From contig CM041109.1 in assembly GCA_023079485.1 (NCBI GenBank), positions 124,001-188,000 of the forward strand: a DNA stretch of 64,000 nucleotides, in the 5' to 3' direction. Source of the stretch: Archilochus colubris. Its lineage: Eukaryota > Chordata > Aves > Apodiformes > Trochilidae. Made by a program: the position numbers and the translations under genes. The notes beneath the pieces were generated by a model. It did no database searches, had not been told where the DNA came from, and saw only the letters and a list, made by a program, of their open reading frames with translations. Each line of letters opens with the position of its first letter. Position 1 is the stretch's first letter. Positions 1 to 12,200 of this stretch are shown piece after piece.

Positions 1-479
1 TTGGGGGTCTCCTGGTGTCACCTTGGGGTGTCTTTGGGTCCCTTTGGGGTCTCCTGGTGTCCCCTCGGGGTCCCCCCCTGACACTTGGGGGTCTCCTGGT
101 GTCCCCTCGGGGTCCCCTCGTGTCCCCTGGTGGTGCCCCCGTTTCTCTTGGGGTTCCTCTCCTCCTCCTGTCAGTTTGGGGGGGTCGGGGGGTCACAACT
201 TGGGGGTTCTGTTGGGTTTGTCACTGTCCCCCCCCAGCCCCCCAATAAAAATCCCTTTGGGTTCTTTTGGGTCGGTTCTGAAATGCCCCGAACCGGGGGG
301 GAGGGGGGGGAGAAAACTTCTGGGTTTTGGGGTGTCCCCCCCATTTGTCACGTGGGGGATTTGGGGTGAAAAACCCCAAAAGGGGGGGTGGGGGGGGGGC
401 TGTTACCTGGGGGCTGCTGGAGCCTCCGTTTGCCCATCCCGGGGTCACCTGGGGGGGGAACAGCCCGGGGGTCACCCCA
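1..479 (+). other. 3' end of an unidentified upstream transcript
   Basis: No coding exon is recognisable here. The sequence is G/T/C-rich and repetitive (units resembling GGGGTCTCCTGGTGTCCCC up to about 160). A canonical AATAAA hexamer lies at 244-249, which would suit the 3' end of a plus-strand gene starting before the window. Which gene that is cannot be told from this sequence. Confidence 0.4.
244..249 (+). terminator. Poly(A) signal AATAAA
   Basis: A canonical hexamer sits in otherwise C-rich sequence. It is the only such hexamer before the CpG-island promoter near 1840 and is the likely 3' processing signal of the gene upstream of the window. Confidence 0.45.
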
Positions 480-1570
480 AAACTGACCCTGGGACCCCCA
501 ACCTTCCTGACCCCCCAAACCTGACCCTGACCCCCAAACCCCCCTGGCCCCCAAATCTTCCCCTGCCCCCCAAACCTTTCCCTGCACCCCAAAATCTGCC
601 CTGGGACCCCAAAACCTTCCTGACCCCCCCAAACCTTTCCCTGACCCCCAACCTTCCCCTGCCCCCCCAACCTGTCCCCTGCCCCCCAAACCTGTCCCTG
701 GGACCCCCAAACCTCCCCCTGACCCCCAACCCTGTCCCTTGGACCCCCCAATCTTCCCCTGACCCCCCAAACCTGACCCTGGGACCCCCCAAACCTCCCC
801 CTGACCCCCCAACCCTGTCCCTTGGACCCCTAAATCTGACCCTGGGACCCCAAAACCTCCCCCTGACCCCCCCAAACCTTTCCCTGAGACGCCCAATCTT
901 CCCCTGCCCTACAAACCTTTCCCTGCACCCCTAAATCTGACCCTGGGACCCCCAAACCTTCCTGACCCCCCCAAACCTCCCCCTGCCCCCCCAACCTTTC
1001 CCTTGGACCCCTCAACCTTTCCCTGGGACCCCCAAACCTCCCCCTGCCCCCCAACCGGTCTCTGAGACCCCCAAACCTCCCCCTGACCCCCCAAACCTTT
1101 CCCTGGGACCCCCAAACCTGTCCCTTGGACCCCTCAACCTTTCCCTGGGACCCCCAATCTTCCCCTGCCCCCCAAACCTTTCCCTGGGACCCCCCAAACC
1201 TCCCCCTGCCCCCCCAACCTTCCCCTGCCCCCCAAACCTCTCCCTTGGACCCCTCAATCTGACCCTGGGACCCCCAATCTTCCCCTGCCCCCCAAATCTT
1301 CTCCTGACCCCCCCAAACCTTCCTGATCCCCCCAAACCTTTCCCTGGGACCCCCAAACCTCCCCCTGCCCCCCAACCTGTCCCTTGGTCCCCCCAATCTT
1401 CCCCTGCCCCCCAAAACCTTCCTGACCCCCCCAAACCTCCCCCTGACCCCCAAACCTTTCCCTGCCCCCCAAACCTCTCCCTTGGACCCCTCAACCTTTC
1501 CCTGGGACCCCAAAACCTTCCTGACCCCCCCAAACCTGTCCCTGGTCCCCCCAATCTTCCCCAGCCCCCT
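480..1570. repeat. C-rich minisatellite, intergenic
   Basis: About 1.1 kb of tandem units of the form CCCTGACCCCCCAAACCT, alternating with CCCTGGGACCCCCAAACCT and CCCTTGGACCCCT. Units are 18-20 bp and often paired into 36-40 bp higher-order units. The plus strand is almost free of G runs, so both strands stay open in several frames without encoding a real protein. Confidence 0.9.
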
Positions 1571-1739
1571 CAAGAGCAGCCCCTGGGACCCTCGTGTCCC
1601 CCCCCCCCAAAACCAACCCCAAACCCCCCCAACCCTCCCCCCCAGCCCCTCCCCCCCCCTCCCCCCGCTGCCCAGGCCCCGGTCCCGTCAGGTCCCCGCC
1701 CCAACCCCTTCGGTTTTGGGGTAAATCCCGGGGGTTTCG

Positions 1740-1990
1740 GGGCCGTTTTCCCCTCGCGCCGTTCCCGCCTTTTTTCCCGCCTTTTTTCCCGCCTTTTTTC
1801 CCGCCTTTTTTCCCCCCTCGTTTTCCCGCCCGCGCGGGGCATGCTGGGAGTTGTAGTCCCGCCCGCGGCCCCGCGGCGGCTCTGACGTCATCACGGCGCG
1901 CCATACCCGGAAGCGCCGGGGAGAAGGGGGCGGAAGCAGGAAGTGAAGGAGGCGGAAATGGAGCGAACCGGGAGCGGGGGAACGGAGGTG
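1740..1990 (+). promoter_or_regulatory. CpG-island promoter, probably of CC2D1A
   Basis: The sequence switches to CpG-rich unique DNA. It carries a ZNF143/SBS-type element (GCATGCTGGGAGTTGTAGT, 1839-1857), a perfect CRE palindrome TGACGTCA (1883-1890) and an ETS site CCGGAAG (1907-1913). Just upstream, TTTTTTCCCGCC is repeated four times (about 1770-1815), resembling E2F half-sites. There is no TATA box. A first exon could end at the donor after 1987. An ATG at 1958 is out of phase with the best downstream model, so exon 1 is probably untranslated. Confidence 0.65.
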
Positions 1991-2985
1991 GGGGGGTGCG
2001 GGGCCTTTGGGGGGGCTGAGAGGGGGGTGGGGGCTGGGGTTCACGGGGGCTTGGGGGGCTGAGAGGGGGGTGGGGGCTTTGGGGGGTTCACGGGGGCTTG
2101 GGGGCTCGGGGCCTTTGAGGGGGTTTGGGGGGTTCTGAGGGGGGGCTCGGGGCTTTTGGGGGGTTCAAGGGGGTTTGGGGGGGTCTGAGGGGGGGATCGG
2201 GGCCTTTAGGGGGGGTTTGGAGGGGTCTGAGGGGGTTTGGGGCCTTTGAGGGGTTGGGGGCTTTTGGGGGGGATCAGAGCCTTTTGGGGGGGGTTGAGGG
2301 GTCTGAGGGGGCTGGGGGGTTGGGGGCTCGGGTCCTCTGAGGGCTTTGGGGATCAGAGCCTTTGGGGGGCCTGAAGGGGGGCTCGGGGCTTTGTGGGGGT
2401 TCACAGGGGCTGGGGGGGTTTGGGGGGGCTCGGGGCCTTTGGGGGTTTGAGGGGGTCTGAGTGGGGGCTGGGGGTTTGGGGGCTATCAGGGTCTTTAGGG
2501 GGGTTTGGGGGTTGGGGCTTTGGGGGTTCAAGGGTTTGAGGGTCTGAGGGGGCTCGGGCCTGGGGGGTTTGAGGGGGCTGAGGGTTTGGGGGACACGGGG
2601 TTGGGGGGGCTCGGGGCTTTTGGGGGGTTCAAGGGAGTTTGGGGGGGTCTGAGGAGGGGATCGGGGTCTTTAGGGGGGTTTGGGGGGGCCTGGAGGGGGG
2701 GGTCAAGGCTTTTGGTGGGGACAGGGGGGCTTGGGGCCTTTCGGGGGGGGTCACAGGGGTTTGGGGGGGCTTGGTGTCTTTGGGGGTGTTTGGGGGGGGA
2801 TCAGAGCCTTTAGGGGGGGCCTAAGGGGGGGTTGGGGCTTTTTGGGGGTTCAAGGGGGTTTGGGGGGGGCTGAGGGGGGGATCAGGGCCTTTGGGGGGGG
2901 GGTTGGGGAGCTCTGAGGGGGGGTTTGGGGCCTTTGGGGGTCCCATAAAGCTGAGGGGGGGTCCCCAACCCTGATGCATCCCCCC
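1988..2985. repeat. G-rich minisatellite, probable first intron of CC2D1A
   Basis: About 1 kb of irregular units built around GGGGGCTTTGGGGGGTTCA and GGGGGGTCTGAGGGGG. G runs of four or more recur throughout on the transcribed-sense strand, so G-quadruplex and R-loop potential is high. No exon is visible. It ends at the acceptor before 2989. Confidence 0.8.
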
Positions 2986-2988
2986 CAG

Positions 2989-3217
2989 AACCATGAGCGG
3001 AACCAGGAAGGGTCCGGAAGAAGAAGTGGAGCAGGAAGTGGACGTGGACCAGGAAGTGGAACAGGAAGTGGAACAGGAAGTGGACATGGATCAGGAAGTG
3101 GAACAGGAAGTGGAACAAGAAGTGGATGTGAATCAGGAAGTGGAACAGGAAGTGGATGTGGAGCAGGAAGTGGAACAGGAAGTGGAACAGGAAGTGGGTC
3201 TGGCCATGGAGCTGCTG
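2989..3217 (+). other. CC2D1A: Probable CC2D1A start exon with a coding 12-bp repeat
   Basis: A good acceptor ends at 2988 and a strong-context ATG lies at 2993 (AGAACCATGA). The frame begins [11 protein letters not shown], which resembles the human start MHKRKGPP only over RKGP. It then becomes an acidic tandem repeat of EVEQ/EVDV encoded by GAAGTGGAACAG units, and ends AMELL at a GTGAGG donor (phase 0). Phase 0 fits the exon at 5754. All three forward frames are open, so frame choice rests on phase compatibility and the weak RKGP match. No acidic tandem repeat of this kind is known to me in mammalian CC2D1A. Confidence 0.5.
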
Positions 3218-6200
3218 GTGAGGGGTCCTGGAGGCTCCTGGGGGGTCCTGGGGCTCCCCCCCCCACCCCAAAATTCCCTTTTTTTCCCCCAGGAGGGGGA
3301 GGGGGAGCCCAGAGCCCCCCCCGGAGCAACCGGGGACCCAAAAACCCCAAATCTGACCCCAAAAAAACCCCAAATCCCACCCAGAGACCCCAAAGGGCTT
3401 TGTGGGTTTGGGGGTGGTTTTGGGGTTGATTTTTGGGGTTTTTGGTGTTTTTTTGGGATGGTTTTGGGGTTGTTTTGGGTCGGTTTGGGGTCAGTTTTGG
3501 GGTTGATTTTTGGGTTGGTTTTGGTTGGTTTTGGGGTCGGTTTTGGGGTTGTTTGGGGTTGATCTTTGGGGTCAATTTGGGGCTGATTTTTGGGTTGGTT
3601 TGGGGTTGATTTTGGGATCATTTTGAGTCAGTTTGGGGTTGGTTTTGGGGTTGATTTTTGGGTTGGTTTTGGTTGGTTTTAGGGTTGGTTTTGGGGTTGA
3701 TTTTTGGGCTGATTTTGGGGTTTTGGGGTTGATTTTGGAACCAATTTTGGGGTTGATTTTTGGGTTGGTTTGGGGCTGTTTTAGGGTTGATTTTGGGGTT
3801 GTTTTTTGGGTTGCTATGGGGTTGTTTTTTAGGTTGTTTTTGGGGGCTTTTTTTTGGGGTTTTTTGGGTTTTTTTGGGGTTTTTTGGGGTTTGTTTTGGG
3901 TTGGTTTTGGGTTGTTTTAGGGTTGATTTTGGAGTCAGTTTTGGGGTCAGTTTGGGTTTTTTTTTTGTGTTGTATTGGGTTTGTTTTGGGGTTAGTTTTT
4001 AGGTTGGTTTTGGGGTTTTTGGGGTTGGTTTTTAGGTTGGTTTCGGGTTTCTTTTTGTGTTGTTTTGGGGTTGTTTTTAGGATCAGTTTGGGGTCAGTTT
4101 TGGGGTTGATTTTTGGGGTTGGTTTTGGTTGATTTTGGGGTTGTTTTTGGGGTTGATTTTTGGGCTGATTTTGGGGTTTTTGGGTTGATTTTGGAACCAA
4201 TTTTGGGGTTGATTTTTGGGTTGGTTTGGGGCTGATTTGGGGCTGTTTTTGGGTTGTTTTTGGGTTGTTTTGGGGTTGGTTTTTGGGTTGATTTTGGGGT
4301 TGGTTTTTGGGTTGCTATGGGGTTGTTTTTTAGGTTGTTTTTGGGTTTTTTTGGGGGTTTTTGGGGGGGTTTGTTTTGGGTTGGTTTTGGGTTGTTTTAG
4401 GGTTGATTTTGGAGTCAGTTTTGGGGTCAGTTTGGGTTTTTTTTTGTGTTGTATTGGGTTTGTTTTGGGGTTAGTTTTTAGGTTGGTTTTGGGGTTTTTG
4501 GGGTTGGTTTTTGGGTTGGTTTCGGGTTTCTTTTTGTGTTGTTTTGGGGCTGTTTTTAGGATCAGTTTGGGGTCGGTTTTGGGGTTGTTTTTGGGCTGAT
4601 TTTGGTTGGTTTTGGGGTTGCTTTTGGGGTTGGTTTTGGGGTTGATTTTTGGGCTGATTTTGGGGTTTTGGGGTTGATTTTGGAACCAATTTTGGGGTTG
4701 ATTTTTGGGTTGGTTTGGGGCTGATTTTGGGGTTGATTTTTGGGGTTTTTGGTGTTTTTTTGGGATGGTTTTGGGGTTGTTTTGGGTCGGTTTGGGGTCG
4801 GTTTTGGGGTTGATTTTTGGGTTGGTTTTGGTTGGTTTTGGGGTTGTTTTTGGGGTTGTTTGGGGTTGATCTTTGGGGTCAGTTTGGGGCTGATTTTTGG
4901 GTTGGTTTGGGGTTGATTTTGGGTCGGTTTGGGGTCAGTTTGGGGTTTTTTTTGTGTTGTATTGGGTTTGTTTTGGGGTTAGTTTTTAGGTTGGTTTTGG
5001 GGTTTTTGGGGTTGGTTTTTGGGTTGGTTTCGGGTTTCTTTTTGTGTTGTTTTGGGGCTGTTTTTAGGATCAGTTTGGGGTCAGTTTTGGGGTTGTTTTT
5101 GGGGTTGGTTTTGGTTGATTTTGGCGTTGTTTTTGGTTGGTTTTAGGGTTGTTTTTAGGGTTGTTTTTGGGGTTGATTTTTGGGGTTGATTTTTGGGCTG
5201 ATTTTGGGGTTTTGGGGTTGATTTTGGAACCAATTTTGGGGTTGATTTTTGGGTTGTTTTGGGGCTGATTTTGGGTTGGTTTTGGGTTGTTTTGGGGTTG
5301 GTTTTAGGGTTGATTTTGGGGTTGGTTTTTGGGTTGCTATGGGGTTGTTTTTTAGGTTGTTTTTGGGGTTTTTTTTGGGGTTTTTTGGGGTTTGTTTTGG
5401 GTTGGTTTTGGGTTGTTTTAGGGTTGATTTTGGAGTCAGTTTTGGGGTCAGTTTGGGGTTTTTTTTTGTGTTGTATTGGGTTTGTTTTGGGGTTAGTTTT
5501 TCGGTTGGTTTTGGGGTTGATTTGGGGGTTTTTGGGGTTGGTTTTTGGGTTGGTTTTCGGGTTTCTTTTTGTGTTGTTTTGGGGTTGTTTTTAGGATGAG
5601 TTTGGGGCTGATTTTGGGGCTGGTTTTGGGTTGGTTTTGCTTTGTTTTGGGGTCGTTTTGGGGTTTTTTGGGCTGATTTGGGGCTTTTTTATGTTTGTTT
5701 TTATTTTTTTCCCTAACTTTGCTGTTCTCCCCCCATTTTCCCTTTCCCTGCAGGACCCTGAGGAGCAGCTGGAAGGTTTTGGGGAGGGGGGAACCCCCCA
5801 GGAGGACAAAACCCCCCCCTCAGGAGGTTGTGGGGCCGGGGGGGCCCCCCCAGAGCCCCCTCCCCAAACCCCCCCGGGGGCTGAGCAGCACAAAGCTCTG
5901 GGGGCCAAGCTGAGGGGGGACAGGGGGGGGGCCCTGGGGTTCTGTCGCGTTGCCAAGGTAACCAAACCCCCCCTGAGTGTTTGGGGGGGCCCTGAACCCC
6001 AATTTCCTCCTTTTGGGGGAAGAAATTAGAAAAAACCCCAAAAAACCCCAATTTCTCTCTTTTTTCCCCTCTATTTCAGAGCCTGGAGCAAGGGACCCAT
6101 CAGGAGCTGCCCCCACCCCCCCAGGTGAGACCCCCCCCCATTTTGGGGGGCTCTGAACCCCAATTTCCTCCTTTTTTTGGGGTAAATTAAAAAAAAAACC

Positions 6201-9200
6201 AAACAAAACCCCAATTTCTCCCTTTTTTTCCCCGTTTCCCAGAGCCTGGAGCAAGGGACACAACGGGAGCTCCCTGCCCCCCCCCAGGTGAGACCCCCCC
6301 CCATTTTTGGGGTGTTCTTAGACCCCAATTTCCTCCCTTTTGGGGGTAAATTGAAAAGATTAATTAAAAAACCCCAAATCTTCCCTTTTTCTCCCCATTT
6401 CTCAGAGCCGGGACGCCCGGCAGGAGCTGCCCCCACCCCCCACTGGTGAGAGCCCCCCTTTGGTTGGTTGAGGTTTTGGGGGGGTTGGGTCAGAGTTGGG
6501 GTCTCTGGGTCAGGTTTGGGGTTTCTGGGTCAGATTTGGGGTCTCTGGATCAGATTGGGGGGGTCAGGGTCAAATTTGGGGGGGTTTAAGTCAGATTTGG
6601 GGTCTCTGGGTGGGATTTGGGGGTTCAGGGTGAAATCTGAGGGGGTTTAAGTCAGATTTGGGGTCTCTGGGTGGGATTTGGGGGTTCAGGGTCAGATTTG
6701 GGGTTTCTGAGTCAGATTTGGGGGGTTTGGGTCAGGTTTGGGGGGGTTCAGGCAAGATTTGGGGGGGTCAGGGTCAAATTTTGGGGGGTTTAGGTCAGAT
6801 TTGGGGTCTCTGGGTCAGATTTGGGGGGTTTGGGTCAGATTTGGGGTCTCTGGGTGGGATTTGGGGTCTCTGGGTGGGATTTGGGGGTTCAGGGTCAGAT
6901 TTGGGGTTTCTGGGTCAGATTGGGGGGGTCAGGGTCAAATCTGGGGTCTCTGGGTCAAATTTTGGGGGATTTAGGTCAGATTTGGGGTCTCTGGGTGGGA
7001 TTTGGGGGGGTCAGGGTCAGATTTGGGGGGTTTAGGTCAGATTTGGGGTCTCTGGGTCAGATTTGGGGGGTTTGGGTCAGATTTGGGGAGTTTAAGTCAG
7101 ATTTGGGGTCTCTGGATCAGATTGGGGGGGTCAGGGTCAAATTTGGGGTCTCTGAGTCAAATTTTGGGGGATTTAGGTCAGATTTGGGGTCTCTGGGTCA
7201 GATTTGGGGTCTCTGGGTGGGATTTGGGGGTTCAGGGTCAGATTTGGGGTTTCTGGGTCAGATTTGGGGGGTTTGGGTCAGATTTGGAGTTTCTGGGTCA
7301 GATTTGGGGGGTTCAGGGTCAGATTTGGGGGGGTTTAAGTCAGATTTGGGGTCTCTGGGTCAGAGTTTGGGGGTTCAGTTTTAGGGGGTGCAGTTTTTTG
7401 GGTAGAATTTCAGGGGTTTCAGTTTTTGGGGTGAAGTTTCCGGGTTGAGTTCTTGGGGTTCAGGTTTTGGGGTTCAGTTTTAGAGGTGCAGTTTCGAGGT
7501 TTGTTTTTTGGGGGGTTCAGTTCTGGGGGTTCCGTTTCAGGGTTCTGTTTTTTGGGGTTCACTTTTGGGGGTTCAGTTTTCAGGTTGAGTTTTTGGGGTT
7601 CATTTTTTTGGGTTCATTTTTTTTGGTGCATTTTTTGGGTTAATTTTTGGGGTTCAGTTTTTGGGGTTCAGTTTTGGGGGTTCAGTTTTCAGGCTCAGTT
7701 CTTTGGGTTCGTTTTCGAGGGTTCATTTTTTGGGGTTCATTTTTGGGGGTTCAGTTTTTGGGGTTCAGTTCTGGGGTTCAGGTTTTTTGGGTTCATTTTT
7801 GGGGGTTCAGGTTTTTTGGGTTCGTTTTTTGGAGTTCAGTTTTGGGGGTTCAGTTTTCAGGTTGAGTTTTTGGGGCTCAGTTTTTTGGGTTCATTTTTGG
7901 GGGTTCAGGTTTTTTGGTGCATTTTCTGGGGGTTCAGTTCTCGGGGTTCAGTTCTGGGGTTCAGGTTTTTGGGTTCGTTTTTGGGTTCAGTTTTTGGGGT
8001 TCAGTTCTGGGGGTTCAGTTCTGGGGTTCAGGTTTTTTGGGTTAGTTTTTGGGTTCACTTTTTGGGTTCATTTTTGGGGTTCAGTTTTTGGTGCCTGTTT
8101 TTGGGGTCCATTTTTGGGGTGTCTGTGCCTGTGCCCCCCCCAGCCCTGCAGGAGGTTCTGGAGCAGCACATGGACCGGTACCGGGGGGCTCTGGAGCGGG
8201 CCCAGCAGCGGGGGGAGGGGCGGAAGGAGCGGATGCACCAAAGGATCCTCAAGGTGGGGGAGGGGCAGGGCACCCATCAGCCCCCCCACAATGACCCCAC
8301 CCCCCCAATGACCCCCCCCCAATGAGCCCCCCATGGGTGGTACCCCCATCCCCCTCCCTGTCACCCCACTTGTCCCCTGACCCCCCTGACCCCCCCCCAT
8401 CCCTGTCCCCCCCCAATGCTGTCCCTGACCCCCCCGTCCTCCCCCCCCTTGTCCCTTGCCCCCCCCTTCTCACCTCTTCCCTGCCCCCCCATCCCTGTCC
8501 CCTGATCCCCCCGTCCCCCCCTGACCCCCCCCCTTGTCCATTGCCCCCCTCTCCCTTCTCCCCTCTCCCCCATCCCTGTCCCCCTCCGTCCATGACCCCC
8601 CCTGTACCCCCCCTGTCCCCTCCTGACCCCCCCGTCCCTGTCCCCCCCCTTGTCCCTTGTCCCCCCCCTCTCCCCTCTCTCCTGTTCCCTGTCCCCTGAT
8701 GTTGCCCCTTTCCCCCCATCCCTGTCCTGACCCCTGACTTTCTTCCCCTGACCTCCTCCTCGTCCCCCATCCCTGACCCCCTGTCCCTTTCCCCCAACCC
8801 CCGCCCCAGCCTCCTCTCCCCACTCCCCTGACCGTGTTCCCTGTCCCCCCTGACCCTCTGACCCCTCCCTGTCCCCACCCCCCATCCCTGTCCCCTGATG
8901 CTGTCCCCTGACCTGTCCTGTCCCCCTGTCCCCCCCCAACCCCCTGTCCCCCCTGACGCTGTCCCCTGACCCTGTCCCCCCCTGTCCCCCTGTCCCTGTC
9001 CCCTGACCCCCCCTCTGCCCCCATCTCCCCCCCCTGACCCCCCTGTCCCTTCCTCCCCTCTCCCCTGCCCCCCCCCCAGCCTCCCCCTCTCCCCACTCCC
9101 CTGACCGTGTTCCCCCTTCCTGTCCCCCCCTGACCCCCCCTGACCCCTCCTGTCCCCCCCCTGACGCTGTCCCCTGACCCTGTCCCCCCTGTCCCCCCGA

Positions 9201-12200
9201 CCCCCCTGTCCCCCCCGTCCCTGTCCCCTGACCCCCCCCTGACCCCCCTGTCCCCAGTCCCCTGACTGTGTTCCCCCTCCCTGTCCCCCCCCCGACGCTG
9301 TCCCCTGACCCTGTCCTTGTCCCCCCCTGTCCCCCCCTGACCTCCCCTGTCCCCCCTGACCCCCCCCTGACCTCCCTGTCCCTTTCCCCCCCCTCCCCTG
9401 CCCCCCAGCCTCCCTCCCCTCTCCCCACTCCCCTGACCGTGCCCCCTCCCTGTCCCCCCTGACGCTGTCCCCTGACCCTGTCCTTGTCCCCCTGTCCCCC
9501 CTGTCCCCCCTGTCCTCGCCTGTCCCCTGTCCCCTCTCGTTGTCCCCTGTCCCCCTGTCCCCCTTCCCCCTGTCCCCTGCCCCCTGTCCCCTGTCCCCCT
9601 GTCCCCCTTGTTCCCCTGCCCCTCTGCCCCCCGCCCCTGCCCCTGCCCCCTTGTCCCCTGACCCTGTCCCCCTGTCCCCTGTCCCCCCTGACCCCCCTGT
9701 CCCCCTGACCTCCACCCTGACCCCCTGACCCCCTCTGTCCCCCGTCCCCCGTCCCCTGTTCCCCTGTTCCCTGTTCCCCTGTCCCCCCTGTCCCCCTGTT
9801 CCCCTGGCCCCCTGCCCCTGTCCCCCACCCTCCTGTCCCCCTGTCCCCTGTCCCCTGCTCTGTCCCCCTGTCCCCCGTCCTCTCCCCCCCTGTCCCCCTG
9901 TCCCGGCCCCCCTGTCCCCCCTGTGCCCCCTGACCCCCCTGACCCCCCCATCCCCCCTGTGCCCCCCCAGCAGTACCACTCTGCCCTCCATCTCCTCCGT
10001 TCTGGCCGAGTTCCCGACCTCTCGGAGCTCCCGGTGCCCCCAGGTACCTCCCCCCCCCCCAAAGGCAGCTCCTGACCCCCCCCCCTCCCTCCAAATGGGG
10101 GTTTGGGACCCCCCCAAACTTCTATCATCTCCCCCCCCCCCCAGGTTTCCCCCCCCTCCCTGGGTTGGAGTCCCCGGGGGGGGAGCAGAGCGTGGAGGGG
10201 ACCTTGGTGGCAGCGATGGAGCTGCTGGGGAAGGAGGAGGAGGAGGAGGAGGAGAGGAAGGTCAGGAGCTGGGGGGGGCTTGGGGGGGTCTGGGAGGGGC
10301 TTATGGGGGGATTTGGGGGGTCTGAGGGGATTTGGGGGGTCTGGGAGGGGTTTTATGGGGGCCAGGGGGGGCTCTGGGGATTTGGAAGGGCTTTTTGGGG
10401 GGCTTTGGGGGGGGCCTGGGGCTTCTAGGGGGATTTGGGGGGGATTTGGGGGGTCTGGGAGGGGTTTTAGGGGGGCCCGGGGGGGCTCTGGGGATTTGGA
10501 AGGGCTTTTTGGGGGGGCTTGGGGGCTTTTAGGGGGATTTGGGGGGTTCTGAGGGGGATTTGGGGGGCTCTGGGGTGATGTGGGGGGGGTCTTGGGGGGC
10601 TTCTGAGGGGCTTGGGGGGGGCTGGGGGGTCTTGGGGGGCTTTAGGGGGGGCTCTGGGGTGATGTGGGGGGGTCTTGGGGGGCTTCTGAGGGGGTTTGGA
10701 GGGGGGTCTGTATTTTCTGTCCCCCAACCTCACAACTCCTCTCCCCCCCAGCCACCTCCCCCCCCCAAAGCCCCCACTGCCCCCCAACCCCCCCGGGCTC
10801 CCCCCGCTGCCTCCAGGACCCCCCCAGCCCCCAGACCCCACCCCATGAACAGCAACAAAGGTACCGGGGAGACCCCCGACCCCCCCTGACCCCCCCCAGA
10901 CCCCCATTATTCTCCTCCCCAAATCCTCACACCCCCCCATTTCCCCCCCCCTTCTGGGGGTCCCTTCCCCCCCCCCCCTCATTTCCCCTCTCCCCCCTCT
11001 TTGGGGTCTCCACCCCCCCCATTTCCCCTCTCCCCTTCCCTTTGGGGTCTTCCCCCCCTGTTCTCCCCCCTCATTCCCCCCATTTCCTCCCCCATTTGGG
11101 GTCTCCCCCCCCATCTGGGGTCTCTCCCCCCCCTTTGCATTCTCCCCCCCCATTCCCCCCCTGCATTCCCATTCTCCCCCCCCATTTCCCCTCTCCCCCC
11201 CTCATTTGGGGTCTCTTGCCCCCATGGGGTCTCCCCCCCCCCATTTGGTGTCTCTCCCCCCTCATTTGTGTTCTCCCCCATTTCCCCTCATCCCCCCCTC
11301 ATTTGGGGTCTCCCCCCCCCATTTCCCCTCTCCCCCCCCCCTTTGGGGTCTCTCCTTCACCTCATACCCATTCCCCCCCCCCTTTGGGTTCTCCCCCCCC
11401 ATTACTCCCCCTCGTTCCCATTCTCCCCCCTCATTTGGGGTCTCCCCCCCCATTTCCCCTCTCCCCCCCCCTTTGGTGTCTCTTCCCCCCTCATTTGGGG
11501 TCCATCCCCCCCCGTTTCCCCTCTCCCCCCCCATTTCCCCTCTCCCCCCCTCATTTGGGGTCTCTTGCCCCCATGGGGTCTCTCCCCCCCCCTTTGGTGT
11601 CTCCCCCCCCATTCCCCCCCTCGTTCCCATTCTCCCCCCTCATTTGGGGTCTCTCCCCCTTTCCCTCATCCCCCCTCATTTGGGGTCTCCCCCATTTGGG
11701 GTCTCCCCCTCATTTGGTGTCTCCCCCTCATTTGGGGTCTCTCCCCCCATTTGGGGTCCCCCTCATTTGGTGTCTCCCCCTCATTTGGGGTCTCTCCCCC
11801 CCTTTGGTGTCTCCCCCCCATTTGGGGTCTCCCCCCCTTTTGGTGTCTCCCCCCCTATTTGGGGTCTCTCCCCCCCCATTTGGTGTCTCCCCCCCTCATT
11901 TGGTGTCCCCCCCCCTCATTTGGGGTCTCTCCCCCATTTGGGGTCTCCCCCCCATTTCCCCTCATCCCCCCCTCATTTGGTGTCTCCCCCATTTGGTGTC
12001 TCCCCCATTTGGGGTCTCTCCCCCCTCATTTGGTGTCTCCCCCATTTGGGGTCTCTCTCCCCCCGTTTCCCCTCTCTCCCCCTTTGGTGTGTCCCCCATT
12101 TGGGGTCCATCCCCCTCATTTGGTGTCTCTCCCCCATTTGGGGTCTCTCCCCCGATCCCCTCCCCAGCGCAGCTGCAGCTCCTGGAGCGCAGACGCCATC

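Noticed and set aside
1958..1987. ATG at 1958 as the CC2D1A start (MERTGSGGTE)
   Set aside because: Joining it to the exon at 2989 gives a Gly/Ser frame whose end phase does not match exon 5754. The ATG at 2993 does match and resembles the human start.
3293..3405. Possible CC2D1A exon starting [16 protein letters not shown]
   Set aside because: The acceptor is good, but the first possible donors (about 3401-3406) give phases incompatible with exon 5754, and no homology was recognised.
3410..5740. TTGGGG-like runs suggesting telomeric repeat
   Set aside because: Vertebrate telomeres are TTAGGG. The units here are irregular TTTTGGGGTTGATTTTTGGG blocks of an intronic minisatellite.
8249..10117. 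Minus-strand open frames of 622, 577 and 552 codons in three frames
   Set aside because: All three frames of one repeat are open and give Gly/Gln/Arg/Thr low-complexity protein. The region is a CC2D1A intron.
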